DNA from: an uncultured Acidobacteriota bacterium
Lineage (GTDB): Bacteria; Acidobacteriota; Blastocatellia; Pyrinomonadales; Pyrinomonadaceae
Assembly (NCBI GenBank): GCA_937871585.1
Contig: CALMPJ010000071.1
Coordinates: forward strand, 1 to 35,119
Length of the DNA: 35,119 nucleotides
Direction: 5' to 3'
Shown: positions 25,114 to 33,297 of the stretch, piece by piece
Layout: each line of letters starts with the position of its first letter
Numbering within the stretch: the stretch's first letter is position 1
Notes under the pieces: generated by a model
Databases searched by the model: none
The model's input: the letters and a program-made list of their open reading frames with translations, nothing else
Told to the model about the DNA's origin: nothing
Translations under genes and position numbers: made by a program

Positions 25114-26361
25114 ATGGCTGATCTGACAACAAATTTTGCAGGGATCAAATCTCCTAATCCGTTTTGGCTCGCGTCGGCGCCGCCGACGAATATGGGTTCG
25201 ATGATCGAGCGGGCGTTTGATGCCGGTTGGGGCGGAGCTGTGTGGAAGACGCTGGGTGAGCCCATTACGAATGTGTCTTCGCGGCTGGCCGGACTCGATA
25301 GCGGACCGACGCGGCTAATTGGACTTAACAACATCGAGCTGATCACCGACCGGCCGCTTGAGGTCAACCTCAAGGAGATGGCCGAGTGTAAGCGAAAATA
25401 CCCGAACCATGCAGTCATCGCTTCGCTGATGGTCGAATCGAAAAAAGAGGCTTGGCAAGAGATCACGAAGCGAACGCAGGACACGGGTTGTGACGGTTTC
25501 GAACTCAACTTCGGCTGTCCGCACGGCATGTCCGAACGCGGTATGGGAGCCGCGATGGGACAGGTCCCCGAGTACACGTGCATGGTGACCGAATGGGTGA
25601 AAGAGGTTGCTGAAATTCCGGTCATAGTCAAACTTACGCCAAACGTCACGCACATTGTGCCGCCCGGACGTGCCGCTCAGAATGGCGGTGCCGATGCCGT
25701 GTCGCTGATAAATACGATCAACTCGGTGATGGGCGTAGATGTCGATACGCTCGTGCCGTATCCGAATGTGAACGGCATGGCGGCTCACGGCGGCTATTGC
25801 GGCACTGCGGTAAAACCGATCGCCCTCAACATGGTTTCCGAGCTTGCTCGCGACGCTGAGTTCAATATTCCTATCTCGGGAATCGGAGGAATCAACACCT
25901 GGCGTGACGCGGTTGAATTTATGCTGCTAGGTGCGGGCAATGTTCAGGTCTGTACGGCGGTTATGCACTATGGCTATCGCATTGTCGAAGACATGATCGA
26001 CGGCCTAAACACCTACCTCGATTCCAAAGGCTATGCGTCAGTCGGTGACATCGTCGGCAAGTCTGTAAACCGTGTGACCGACTGGGGAAACCTTGACTTG
26101 AACTATGTAGTTAAGGCCCACGTTAACGAAGATAAGTGCGTTCAATGCAACCTCTGCTACGTCGCATGCGATGACGGTGCGCACCAGTCGTTCGTATTCC
26201 GCGAGACCGACGGTAAGCGCTATCCGTACGTCGTCGAAGAGGAATGCGTCGGCTGCAACCTCTGCTATCTCGTCTGCCCGTCGCCCGGAGCAATCACCAT
26301 GGAACGCCGCGACGCCGGCGGCCCAACACAAAGCTGGCGTGAACGCACAAACGGACAATGA
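25114..26361 (+). CDS. preA: NAD-dependent dihydropyrimidine dehydrogenase subunit PreA
   Basis: ATG 25114 gives 415 residues and the conserved MADLTTNFAGIKSPNPFWL start. The upstream in-frame extension to 25057 lies inside preT and is rejected. An FMN-binding TIM barrel (about 1-310) has the active-site C135 in FGCPHGMSERGMG, the general acid of the pyrimidine dehydrogenases. The C-terminal ferredoxin domain binds two 4Fe-4S clusters: C342, C345, C348, C352 and C378, C381, C384, C388. With PreT it reduces uracil and thymine to the 5,6-dihydro forms, the entry step of the pathway. Its stop overlaps the next gene by 4 bases (ATGA). Confidence 0.95.
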   Translation: MADLTTNFAGIKSPNPFWLASAPPTNMGSMIERAFDAGWGGAVWKTLGEPITNVSSRLAGLDSGPTRLIGLNNIELITDRPLEVNLKEMAECKRKYPNHAVIASLMVESKKEAWQEITKRTQDTGCDGFELNFGCPHGMSERGMGAAMGQVPEYTCMVTEWVKEVAEIPVIVKLTPNVTHIVPPGRAAQNGGADAVSLINTINSVMGVDVDTLVPYPNVNGMAAHGGYCGTAVKPIALNMVSELARDAEFNIPISGIGGINTWRDAVEFMLLGAGNVQVCTAVMHYGYRIVEDMIDGLNTYLDSKGYASVGDIVGKSVNRVTDWGNLDLNYVVKAHVNEDKCVQCNLCYVACDDGAHQSFVFRETDGKRYPYVVEEECVGCNLCYLVCPSPGAITMERRDAGGPTQSWRERTNGQ

Positions 26362-26855
26362 ACGACAAGAGAGCAATGCTTATGCATTTTCTGGCGGCTT
26401 TGGCGTATAGGACGCAGAAAGCTGTTCGAGATGCACCGTCGGATTTTGGCGACTTTACGGTGGGGAATTTGGTTCGCTCGCCGAAGGAACTCGTCTGTCA
26501 TATGACAAGCGTGACAGGCTACGCGGCGACATTTTTCACCGGCGGAACTTTTTGGCCCGAGCCGCTGTCAACCTTGGATGCCGAACTTGAGCGCTTTCAC
26601 TCAACCCTCGAACTACTATCCAAACACATTTCAGACGGCGACGACTTTCTCGACATCATGACCGAGGAAAAGATGCTCCAAGGACCGCTCGCCGATGCGA
26701 TGACGCACGCCGGGCAACTTGCGATGCTTCGACGAATCCACGGTGCTCCGGTTGCTCCTGAAAATTTTATTTACGCCAACATCGACTCCGCAAATCTAAC
26801 GTCCGACCAGCCTGAGGCAGTTCGTCCTGACGAGAATTGGAAAGAGCGACTCTAG
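26358..26855 (+). CDS. DinB-like four-helix-bundle protein
   Basis: The 165-residue cytoplasmic protein starts within the preA stop (ATGA), so it is translationally coupled to preA. The pattern SPKELVCHMTSVTGYA with H48 and the later MTHAGQLAMLRRIHG with H117 match the acidobacterial DinB-like group, where the metal site of classical DinB is only partly kept (Q120 where a third His might be). Function is unknown. Its stop overlaps the convergent phosphotransferase stop within a CTAG, the same arrangement as at 4029-4032. Confidence 0.75.
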   Translation: MNDKRAMLMHFLAALAYRTQKAVRDAPSDFGDFTVGNLVRSPKELVCHMTSVTGYAATFFTGGTFWPEPLSTLDAELERFHSTLELLSKHISDGDDFLDIMTEEKMLQGPLADAMTHAGQLAMLRRIHGAPVAPENFIYANIDSANLTSDQPEAVRPDENWKERL

Positions 26856-27904
26856 ATCGAGCCTTTTTCCAGTGCTGAATTCGCAATGCGTCCCAAACTT
26901 GCGACAAAGTGATTGAAGTTTGCGAAGCGTATGTCTTTGGTAAACCCCTTAGCATATCTCGCGTAGATCTGTTGTGCGATCACTGCGATCTTGAATGTGC
27001 CGAAGACGTAGTAGAACAGCATGTCGGGAGCCTTGCGTTCCAAAATATCGAAGTACATATCGACAAGCTGCTGACGCGATATGTTCTCCATTAGAACTTT
27101 TGGATTGAACGGCATCGACATCAGTTGGTCGCCGACCTCCGGCGACATCCAATAGCCGAGCGTCGTGCCGAGGTCCATTAGCGGGTCGCCGACGGTGACC
27201 ATTTCCCAATCTAGAACGGCCGTGATCTTTGTCAGATCATTTGGATCTAGCATCACGTTATCGAATTTGTAGTCGTTGTGAACTAGCGACGCTCCGGATT
27301 CGACGGGAATGTTTTCGTTCAGCCAGACAATGGTTGTTTCGATCGCGTCCCAGTCGTCGGTCTTTGCAGCGAAGTAGCGTTTCGTCCAGCCTTCGACCTG
27401 ACGACGATTGTAGCCTTCGGGATTGCCAAGGCTTCCGAGACCAGCGGCTTGGTAGTCGATCGAGTGTAGGTCGACCAGATTTTGAATAAATGCGCGACAG
27501 ACGTCGGTCTGTAGTTGCGAATTCGCGCCTAAAGCCTCAGGCGAACGGCCTCGGATCACAAGGCCGTTTCGGCGTTCCATCAAATAGAAGTCGGTACCAA
27601 TGACATTCGCGTCATCGCAGAAGAGCAGCGGTTTTGGCGCCGGAGAGTAGATTGATGAGAGTTTGGAAAGCACATCGAACTCACGCTTCATATCGTGAGC
27701 GGACTTCACGGTGTTCCCGAACGGCGGGCGGCGAAGAACATACTCATCTTCGCCGATCCGAACCAAGTACGTCAGATTTGAGCTGCCGGCCGGGAACTGC
27801 TCTATCGAGAGGTCTTTGTCGGAGCCCAAACGGTCACTGAGGTATTCAGCCAAGCGCGAGTGGTCTAGTTCCTCGCCGCTCCTGACCTCGATAGTTTTAT
27901 CCAT
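26852..27904 (-). CDS. APH-fold phosphotransferase, ACAD10/11 kinase-domain type
   Basis: The 350-residue cytoplasmic protein has an aminoglycoside-phosphotransferase/choline-kinase fold. The nucleotide-binding lobe includes GSSNLTYLVR and the lysine-equivalent YVLRRPPFG. The catalytic loop is H209-N-D211-YKFDN216 and the metal-binding motif D232-WEMVTVGDP. The LRRPPFG and NDYKFDN patterns match the kinase halves of ACAD10/ACAD11 and the stand-alone bacterial relatives such as LvaA, which phosphorylate 4-hydroxyacyl-CoAs. An acyl-CoA dehydrogenase of the matching subtype is nearby at 28399, which supports that role. Antibiotic resistance is not suggested. Confidence 0.87.
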   Translation of the reverse strand: MDKTIEVRSGEELDHSRLAEYLSDRLGSDKDLSIEQFPAGSSNLTYLVRIGEDEYVLRRPPFGNTVKSAHDMKREFDVLSKLSSIYSPAPKPLLFCDDANVIGTDFYLMERRNGLVIRGRSPEALGANSQLQTDVCRAFIQNLVDLHSIDYQAAGLGSLGNPEGYNRRQVEGWTKRYFAAKTDDWDAIETTIVWLNENIPVESGASLVHNDYKFDNVMLDPNDLTKITAVLDWEMVTVGDPLMDLGTTLGYWMSPEVGDQLMSMPFNPKVLMENISRQQLVDMYFDILERKAPDMLFYYVFGTFKIAVIAQQIYARYAKGFTKDIRFANFNHFVASLGRIANSALEKGSI

Positions 27905-27912
27905 TCGATGAT

Positions 27913-28287
27913 CTAATTACCGACTTTTACGGATAATGTAAATGTGGCTCCTGATGTGCCGCGAACTTCGATGGTGAATTCTTCGAATTCGAACATCTTG
28001 TCGAGCTTTGTTTGATTCTCGTAAACGTTCGAGCCGGTTTCGTCGGAGGCACCGTCTTGAACGTCAAATCTCGCCATATTATCCGACGATTGCAAATTGA
28101 TACGCGTTCGTTGACCCTCGTCAACGGTTATCGTGTAGATAGTGCAGCCGCCTGTCTTGCCGGAGACGGTCGCGGCTCCGTTAGTGAGCTTTACGTTCTT
28201 TGCTACACAGTTCTGGCTATAAGAACTCATGGCAAAACCAAGCATTAGTGCAAAAGTAACCGTAAGAAGTTTGATCGAGTGTTTCAT
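27913..28287 (-). CDS. Small secreted protein, probable beta-sandwich, unknown function
   Basis: The 124-residue protein has a clear signal peptide (about 1-25, ending SYSQ). The mature part of about 99 residues is rich in T, S, G and alternating hydrophobics (CTIYTITVDEGQRTRINLQS, then TIEVRGTSGATFTLSVKV), like a pre-peptidase C-terminal or similar beta-sandwich domain. Two cysteines (C27 and C48) could form a disulfide. It lies 8 bases upstream of the phosphotransferase on the same strand. No enzymatic motif is visible. Confidence 0.7.
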   Translation of the reverse strand: MKHSIKLLTVTFALMLGFAMSSYSQNCVAKNVKLTNGAATVSGKTGGCTIYTITVDEGQRTRINLQSSDNMARFDVQDGASDETGSNVYENQTKLDKMFEFEEFTIEVRGTSGATFTLSVKVGN

Positions 28288-28398
28288 AAGTAAATGAGTA
28301 GTTGGACAATCTTAACCGCTCTTGAAACAGGCTTCAAGGCTCACGCATAATGCATAGTAAATCAAGCTATCAAATGTTGTGATAACCTATCGAAAACC

Positions 28399-29586
28399 AT
28401 GAACCTAAATTATTCAGAGCGATCGTCAGAACTTCGGATGCGGCTTTCGGCATTTATGGATGCACACATTTATCCAAACGAAGCGGCTTTTATTGAAGAG
28501 ATCGAAACCAGCGAACGTTGGCAGCCGAGCAAGTTGATCGAGGAGCTGAAATCAAAGGCCAAAGCTGACGGTTTGTGGAATCTCTTTTTGCCGAGCGAAT
28601 CCGGCCTGACGAATGTCGAATACGCAGGGTTGGCAGAGACCATGGGCCGTGTGACGTGGGCGAGTGAGGTTTTTAATTGCTCGGCACCCGACACGGGCAA
28701 TATGGAAGTTCTGCATATGTACGGTACTGACGAGCAGAAAGGGAAATGGCTCGAACCATTACTTGCTGGTGAGATACGCTCGTGTTTTTCGATGACCGAG
28801 CCTGAGGTTGCTTCGTCGGACGCGACGAATATTGAATCGTCGATCGTCCGCGACGGAGATACATATATATTGAATGGACGAAAATGGTGGTCAACGGGCG
28901 GCGGCGACGCGAGATGTAAGCTCTCGATATTCATGGGCAAGACCGATCCGAAAGCCGCTAAGCATCTTCAGCAGTCGATGATCCTCGTGCCGATGGACAC
29001 GCCGGGCGTTACGGTCAGGCGAATGCTCAATGTGATGGGCTTCGATGATGCGCCGAATGGACATGCCGAAATAACGTTCGAGAATGTACGAGTTCCGGCG
29101 TCGAACATCCTACTCGGCGAAGGTCGTGGTTTTGAGATCGCCCAAGGCCGACTTGGACCCGGACGCGTCCATCACTGCATGCGGCTGATCGGCGTTGCGG
29201 AGCGTTCGCTCGAACTAATGTGCGAACGTGCAAATTCGAGAACTGCATTCGGAAAAGCGCTCGCAGAACAGGGAAGCATCCGCCAGCAGATCGCCGAGGC
29301 TCGATGCTCCATCGACCAGGCTCGCCTGCTTGTATTGCGAACGGCTTGGCTAATGGACACGGCCGGAGCCAAGGCGGCTCGTCGTGAGATCGCGATGATC
29401 AAGGCCGTCGTTCCGCGAATGGCGATCAATATCATTGACCAAGCAATTCAGGTTCACGGCGGGGGCGGCGTGTGTCAGGATTTTCCGCTCGCACAGTTCT
29501 GGATCTATGCCCGTTCGCTGAGGCTCGCTGACGGTCCTGATGAAGTTCATCTCGAGTCGATCGCACGTATGGAACTCCGCCTTTGA
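28399..29586 (+). CDS. Acyl-CoA dehydrogenase, ACAD10/11-like
   Basis: The 395-residue FAD enzyme shows the family order: an all-helical N-terminal domain (1-125) with the marker [14 protein letters not shown] (92-105), the signature [16 protein letters not shown] (about 130-145), a middle beta domain with the WWSTGGG loop, and a C-terminal helical domain ending [15 protein letters not shown]. The [10 protein letters not shown] and VASSDATN forms are typical of ACAD10/ACAD11 rather than of beta-oxidation enzymes. Together with the nearby APH-fold kinase gene it may process 4-hydroxyacyl-CoAs through a phosphorylated intermediate; this is inferred from homology and proximity. It is divergent from the small secreted protein gene. 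Confidence 0.9.
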   Translation: MNLNYSERSSELRMRLSAFMDAHIYPNEAAFIEEIETSERWQPSKLIEELKSKAKADGLWNLFLPSESGLTNVEYAGLAETMGRVTWASEVFNCSAPDTGNMEVLHMYGTDEQKGKWLEPLLAGEIRSCFSMTEPEVASSDATNIESSIVRDGDTYILNGRKWWSTGGGDARCKLSIFMGKTDPKAAKHLQQSMILVPMDTPGVTVRRMLNVMGFDDAPNGHAEITFENVRVPASNILLGEGRGFEIAQGRLGPGRVHHCMRLIGVAERSLELMCERANSRTAFGKALAEQGSIRQQIAEARCSIDQARLLVLRTAWLMDTAGAKAARREIAMIKAVVPRMAINIIDQAIQVHGGGGVCQDFPLAQFWIYARSLRLADGPDEVHLESIARMELRL

Positions 29587-29992
29587 TCGAGAATCATTCA
29601 GTTTGACCGAAACCCCATAAATCAACCTGACAAATAATTGTGCAAATTGATGTTAAACAACGTAAAAAAGTGTTGACACAGATTGTGCATTCCTGTAACT
29701 TTGAAATGTAGCGACCCAACAGGTCACTCACCCTTCGCCACCATATGCGACAAAGTTTTCTTGAAAACGCACGTTTCGACTCCAAAACATCGGGATCGGG
29801 ACATCCGGGAAGCAGCTTGCCTAAGACACCGACCGCTAGCTAGATCCAATCGAAAGTTCGTCCCGAAGACGCGTAAATTCAGAAGGTGGCATTAGATCTT
29901 CAGAATCGTCTAGGCACAGCCGACCCCGGAGCGATCAAGAAAAAAACTTAAAAGACGACCGACATTGAGGTCACACTAAGGAGCAAATAAAA
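29587..29992. other. 406-base intergenic region: pil promoter and long leader
   Basis: No credible gene is seen; the 70-codon open frame at 29683-29895 has no ribosome site or recognisable composition. The first 110 bases are A/T-rich, hold two TTGTGCA-like words near 29640 and 29684, and end in the promoter at 29673-29701. The remaining 290 bases would be the pilM leader; they contain a GTTTTC-TT-GAAAAC inverted repeat (29755-29768) and an AAGGAG site at 29978-29983. No known riboswitch pattern was recognised. Confidence 0.6.
29673..29701 (+). promoter_or_regulatory. Probable sigma-70 promoter of the pilMNOPQ operon
   Basis: A perfect TTGACA (29673-29678) is followed after exactly 17 bases by TAACTT (29696-29701). 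The -10 match is weak (three of six) but has a TG two bases upstream. It is the best promoter-like pair in the long intergenic region before pilM and predicts a leader of about 285 bases. Confidence 0.48.
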
Positions 29993-31045
29993 ATGCTGTT
30001 CGGTAAGAAAAAAGGCGTAGCCGGTTTGGACATAGGTTCGAGCTCGATCAAGATGGTCGAACTCGACGGTAAGCCAAACAACCTTAATCTTGTTAGCCTC
30101 GGATTTGAAAATCTTCCGGGCGATACGATCATTGATGGCCAGATCATGGAGCTCAATGTAGTTTCCGACGTGATCCAGAGCGTCTGCACGAATCACCAGG
30201 TTTCGGCTGAACAGGTCGTCACCGGCGTTAGCGGACATTCGGTTATCATAAAGAACATCGTTCTGCCGCCGATGAGCCGCGAGGAACTCGAAGAGTCGAT
30301 CGACTGGCACGCTGAAGAGCACATTCCTTATGACCTCGCAGACGTGAGCCTTGATTACCAAGTCACCGGCGAAGATGCCGACTCGACAAATGTCCTCATC
30401 GCTGCCTGCAAACGTGAGCGCATCGACAATATCAAACAGGCGATCCAACTTGCCGGCAAACAGCCGGTTGTGATCGATGTCGATACTTTTGCTCTGCAGA
30501 ATTGCTACGAAGCGAACTACCTTCCAGAGGAAGACGATGTAGTGACACTTCTTAATATTGGTGCTTCGACGATGAATGTAAATATCGTCAAAGGCACTCG
30601 TTCACTGTTTTCGCGTGACATCACCGTAGGCGGCAGCCAGTTCACCGACGTGTTGCAGCGAAGCTTGGGACTCAATTTCCAGCAGGCCGAGGCTGTAAAA
30701 CGCGGTGTCAACGACGTAGTCGAAGGCATCGAGGAAAAAGCCATCGAGCCGTTGATGAACAATGTTACCGAGATCGTCGCGATGGAAATTCAGAAAACAT
30801 TCGATTTCTACCGTGCAACAACCGACGACAACGAGACGCAAGTTCAAAAGATCTTGATCTCGGGCGGCGGTTCGAAGCTACTCGGGCTTCGCGAAGAGCT
30901 TTCGCAGCGTTTGGAATTGCCGGTCGAAGTTCTCGACCCGTTCCGCAACATAAAAGTTGATACAAAAAAATTCGACCCTGAATATCTGAGCGAGATCGTA
31001 CCGGAAATGGCTGTCGCAGTCGGTTTGGCGATCAGGGGAGTGTAA
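29993..31045 (+). CDS. pilM: Type IV pilus assembly protein PilM
   Basis: The 350-residue cytoplasmic actin-like ATPase starts after an AAGGAG site. The nucleotide-binding motifs are present: phosphate-1 GLDIGSSSIKMVEL (11-24), phosphate-2 LLNIGASTMNVNIV (186-199) and adenosine ISGGGSKLLGL (289-299). PilM docks on the inner membrane by binding the N-terminal tail of PilN and helps align the PilNOP ring with the motor. The gene is first in the pilM-N-O-P-Q order that is standard for type IVa pili. pilN follows after 4 bases. Confidence 0.95.
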   Translation: MLFGKKKGVAGLDIGSSSIKMVELDGKPNNLNLVSLGFENLPGDTIIDGQIMELNVVSDVIQSVCTNHQVSAEQVVTGVSGHSVIIKNIVLPPMSREELEESIDWHAEEHIPYDLADVSLDYQVTGEDADSTNVLIAACKRERIDNIKQAIQLAGKQPVVIDVDTFALQNCYEANYLPEEDDVVTLLNIGASTMNVNIVKGTRSLFSRDITVGGSQFTDVLQRSLGLNFQQAEAVKRGVNDVVEGIEEKAIEPLMNNVTEIVAMEIQKTFDFYRATTDDNETQVQKILISGGGSKLLGLREELSQRLELPVEVLDPFRNIKVDTKKFDPEYLSEIVPEMAVAVGLAIRGV

Positions 31046-31049
31046 ACAA

Positions 31050-31769
31050 ATGATCAAGATCAATCTACTAGAATCAGTCACCGAACGTCAGGGCGGCACA
31101 GTCGCCTCAGTCGACAAGAAGATAGCCAGCCCCGCAGCTCGACTTGCGGTCATGGCGCTCGTCGTCGGGTTCCTGACCGTGGCCGTCATCGGATGGGATA
31201 TCATCAGCACGCAGTGGACAAAGGCCGACCTTGAGAAGCAGCACGCAGAACAAAAGCAGATCGAAGCCGACCTTGCCGTAGTTATCGCAGAGCAGAAAGA
31301 GCTCGAACAGAAGATCCAGAATATCGATCTTCGCATTACAGCGATCAAGAATCTGCGAGCTTCACAGGCAGGCCCAAGTGCTGTACTCGATGCAATTCGG
31401 GAACGAATCGCGATGGTTCCGGGGCTCTATATCGAATCAATCGAGCAGCAGGGCGAACAAGTGACCTTTAGAGGTAACTCACCCGATGAGTCTCAAGTAA
31501 CACAGTTCGGACGCAGTCTTGAATTCTCGAACGGACTCTTTTCAAACCTGAGTATCGAGACGTCTCGAGCCGATATTACAAATGAAGCGGCACCTCAGAA
31601 GGTAAATGCCGCCGGCGAGTCACCAAAGGTATCCATAGTGAACTTCACTGTGAAGACCGCCTACACGCCGACAAAGGCTGGAAATCTGAACGGTACCGTT
31701 CAAACCGCAACGGCAGCACCTGGACAGACCGCCGCTCCTGCTCAGCCTGCCCAAGTAGCAAAGAACTAA
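31050..31769 (+). CDS. pilN: Type IV pilus inner-membrane alignment protein PilN
   Basis: The 239-residue protein begins with MIKINLLES, the conserved PilM-binding INLLP-like tail. A single membrane helix (about 31-53) is followed by a coiled coil (about 55-100, many K, E and Q) and a ferredoxin-like periplasmic domain (about 110-205). The C-terminus is an Ala/Pro/Gln-rich tail (from about 215), longer than in model PilN proteins. It pairs with PilO in the inner-membrane ring. Confidence 0.92.
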   Translation: MIKINLLESVTERQGGTVASVDKKIASPAARLAVMALVVGFLTVAVIGWDIISTQWTKADLEKQHAEQKQIEADLAVVIAEQKELEQKIQNIDLRITAIKNLRASQAGPSAVLDAIRERIAMVPGLYIESIEQQGEQVTFRGNSPDESQVTQFGRSLEFSNGLFSNLSIETSRADITNEAAPQKVNAAGESPKVSIVNFTVKTAYTPTKAGNLNGTVQTATAAPGQTAAPAQPAQVAKN

Positions 31770-31792
31770 CACTAGTCAATAGGTAAAACACC

Positions 31793-32473
31793 ATGTTAGA
31801 TAAATTCAAGAACCTCAAATGGCACTTCCAGCTGATGATACTCGTCGGAGTTGCCGCGTTCATGTACACGCTCGTTTGGTACTTCGTGACCAGTGAAACA
31901 CGCGTCGAGATCGCAACGTTGACCGAACAGGTTGAACAGCTTCAGCAGAAGAATGAGACCGCACGGCTCGCGACACAGCGGATCAACGAGTTTCGTTCAC
32001 TCTATGCAAGCAAGTCGGCTGAGTACGAAGAGCTCAAGGTATTACTGCCCGAGCAGCGAGAGATCACCAACGTACTTCAAGGCCTTCAAGATACTGCCAA
32101 TGACAGCAAGCTGATCGTAATGCGATTTAGCCCACGCGATGAGACGCAGCAGGACATGATCATGGCAAAGCCTGTAGAAGTTGAGGTTGACAGCAATTTC
32201 AATAATCTGCGTGCGTTCTTTGATGCAATGGCAAAACTGCCGCGAATCGTGTCGATCACAGATTTCAAGTTGAATCAGCTTGATAAACAGACTGACAACA
32301 AGACGCTTCACGCACAGTTTCTATTGACCGCATATTACGCTGCTCCGACCGATCTAAACGCTAAACCGGCAACTCCGGGAGCGCCTGGAGCACCGGCACC
32401 TGCGGCAGCACCAGGAGCGGCTCCGGGTGCGGCACCTGTTCCTGCGGTTGCTACGGCTCCGCCAGCAAAATAG
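31793..32473 (+). CDS. pilO: Type IV pilus inner-membrane alignment protein PilO
   Basis: The 226-residue protein has a short cytoplasmic N-terminus, one membrane helix (about 11-33), a coiled coil (about 38-70, TLTEQVEQLQQKNE), and a periplasmic ferredoxin-like domain (LPEQREITNVLQGLQDTA onward), the typical PilO layout. The last 40 residues are almost only Pro, Ala and Gly, a low-complexity extension not found in model PilO proteins. It forms the PilN-PilO heterodimer linking motor to secretin via PilP. pilP starts 11 bases later. Confidence 0.92.
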   Translation: MLDKFKNLKWHFQLMILVGVAAFMYTLVWYFVTSETRVEIATLTEQVEQLQQKNETARLATQRINEFRSLYASKSAEYEELKVLLPEQREITNVLQGLQDTANDSKLIVMRFSPRDETQQDMIMAKPVEVEVDSNFNNLRAFFDAMAKLPRIVSITDFKLNQLDKQTDNKTLHAQFLLTAYYAAPTDLNAKPATPGAPGAPAPAAAPGAAPGAAPVPAVATAPPAK

Positions 32474-32484
32474 TCAACTCTCAC

Positions 32485-33237
32485 GTGTCAAAGACCAAAA
32501 CCACCAAAGCTATGATCATCCAAGCTTCAAATATCAAGACCCTTGCGAAAGTTACCTTCGCGGTTGTTGCATTACTCGCTTTTGGATCGCTAACCGAGAC
32601 CAACGCTCAGCGCGATCCGTTCAAAAAGGCTGCATATCAGCAGAAACGGCCGACGGTCACTCCTTCTGCCGGCGGTGTTAAAAAAGCAGGGCCTGCGACG
32701 GTGCCCGCTACTTTCGGAGCACCGGCGATCGAAGCTCGCATCGAGTATTTCAAGATGCTGCGTCAAAAAGCTGCCGAGCAAGGTCAGCCTTTGCCGAAAG
32801 TAACCAGCGTGCTTACGGTCAATGAACTTGCCGTTACCGGCATCTTCAAGACGCCGCGTGGCTACGCCGCGATGGTCGAGGCAACACCGATCAAGCTTTC
32901 GTACACGATCTATCCGGGCGAAAAGTTTTTTGATGGACAGCTAGTTGCGGTCGAAGAGAACCGCCTAGTTTTCCGCAAAGTTACCAAAACCGCTCCCGGC
33001 AAGTTCGTTGCTTCGGTCGAGAACAAGCCTTTGCAGCAGTACAATCAAAAGGCTCAGATCCAAGGTACGGCACCAACGTCGTCGGATGAGAATAAGACAC
33101 CGCAGGTCGCCGCAATGCCGGTTCCTGCTGTTGTCGCAGGCGCGATCGTGTCGCCGCTCGACGAGATGAACAACCCGCAGCCTGAGGCAAAGCCGACAGG
33201 CAAGAAAGGTGTTAAGTCTGCCAAGAATAAGAAATAG
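32485..33237 (+). CDS. pilP: Type IV pilus protein PilP-like (secretin-linking)
   Basis: The start used is GTG 32485 (250 residues); ATG 32512 is a possible alternative that keeps the signal peptide (about 18-41, ending TNAQ). No lipobox cysteine is seen, whereas classical PilP is a lipoprotein. The RDPF motif at 43-46 just after cleavage, and the domain at about 95-160 (ELAVTGIFKTPRGYAAMVEAT, then YTIYPGEKFFDGQLVAVEENRLVFRKV), match the PilP beta-sandwich that contacts PilQ. The C-terminus is Pro/Lys-rich. Identification rests on this motif order and on its place between pilO and pilQ. Confidence 0.85.
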   Translation: MSKTKTTKAMIIQASNIKTLAKVTFAVVALLAFGSLTETNAQRDPFKKAAYQQKRPTVTPSAGGVKKAGPATVPATFGAPAIEARIEYFKMLRQKAAEQGQPLPKVTSVLTVNELAVTGIFKTPRGYAAMVEATPIKLSYTIYPGEKFFDGQLVAVEENRLVFRKVTKTAPGKFVASVENKPLQQYNQKAQIQGTAPTSSDENKTPQVAAMPVPAVVAGAIVSPLDEMNNPQPEAKPTGKKGVKSAKNKK

Positions 33238-33297
33238 TCCCACGAATCAATCAAAAGGTTTCGGCCGTGAACCGGCCAATTTAGAAACGGAGGAAAC

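Noticed and set aside
24564..25655. Long minus-strand open frame (363 codons) across preT and preA
   Set aside because: It is antisense to two genes with intact catalytic and cluster motifs, and its translation has no recognisable domain.
26852..27904. Reading the APH-fold protein as an aminoglycoside-resistance kinase
   Set aside because: Its motifs match the ACAD10/11-type kinases, and an acyl-CoA dehydrogenase of the same system is adjacent.
29683..29895. Plus-strand open frame of 70 codons in the pil leader
   Set aside because: It begins inside the promoter spacer, has no ribosome site and is composed of scattered basic residues without a pattern.
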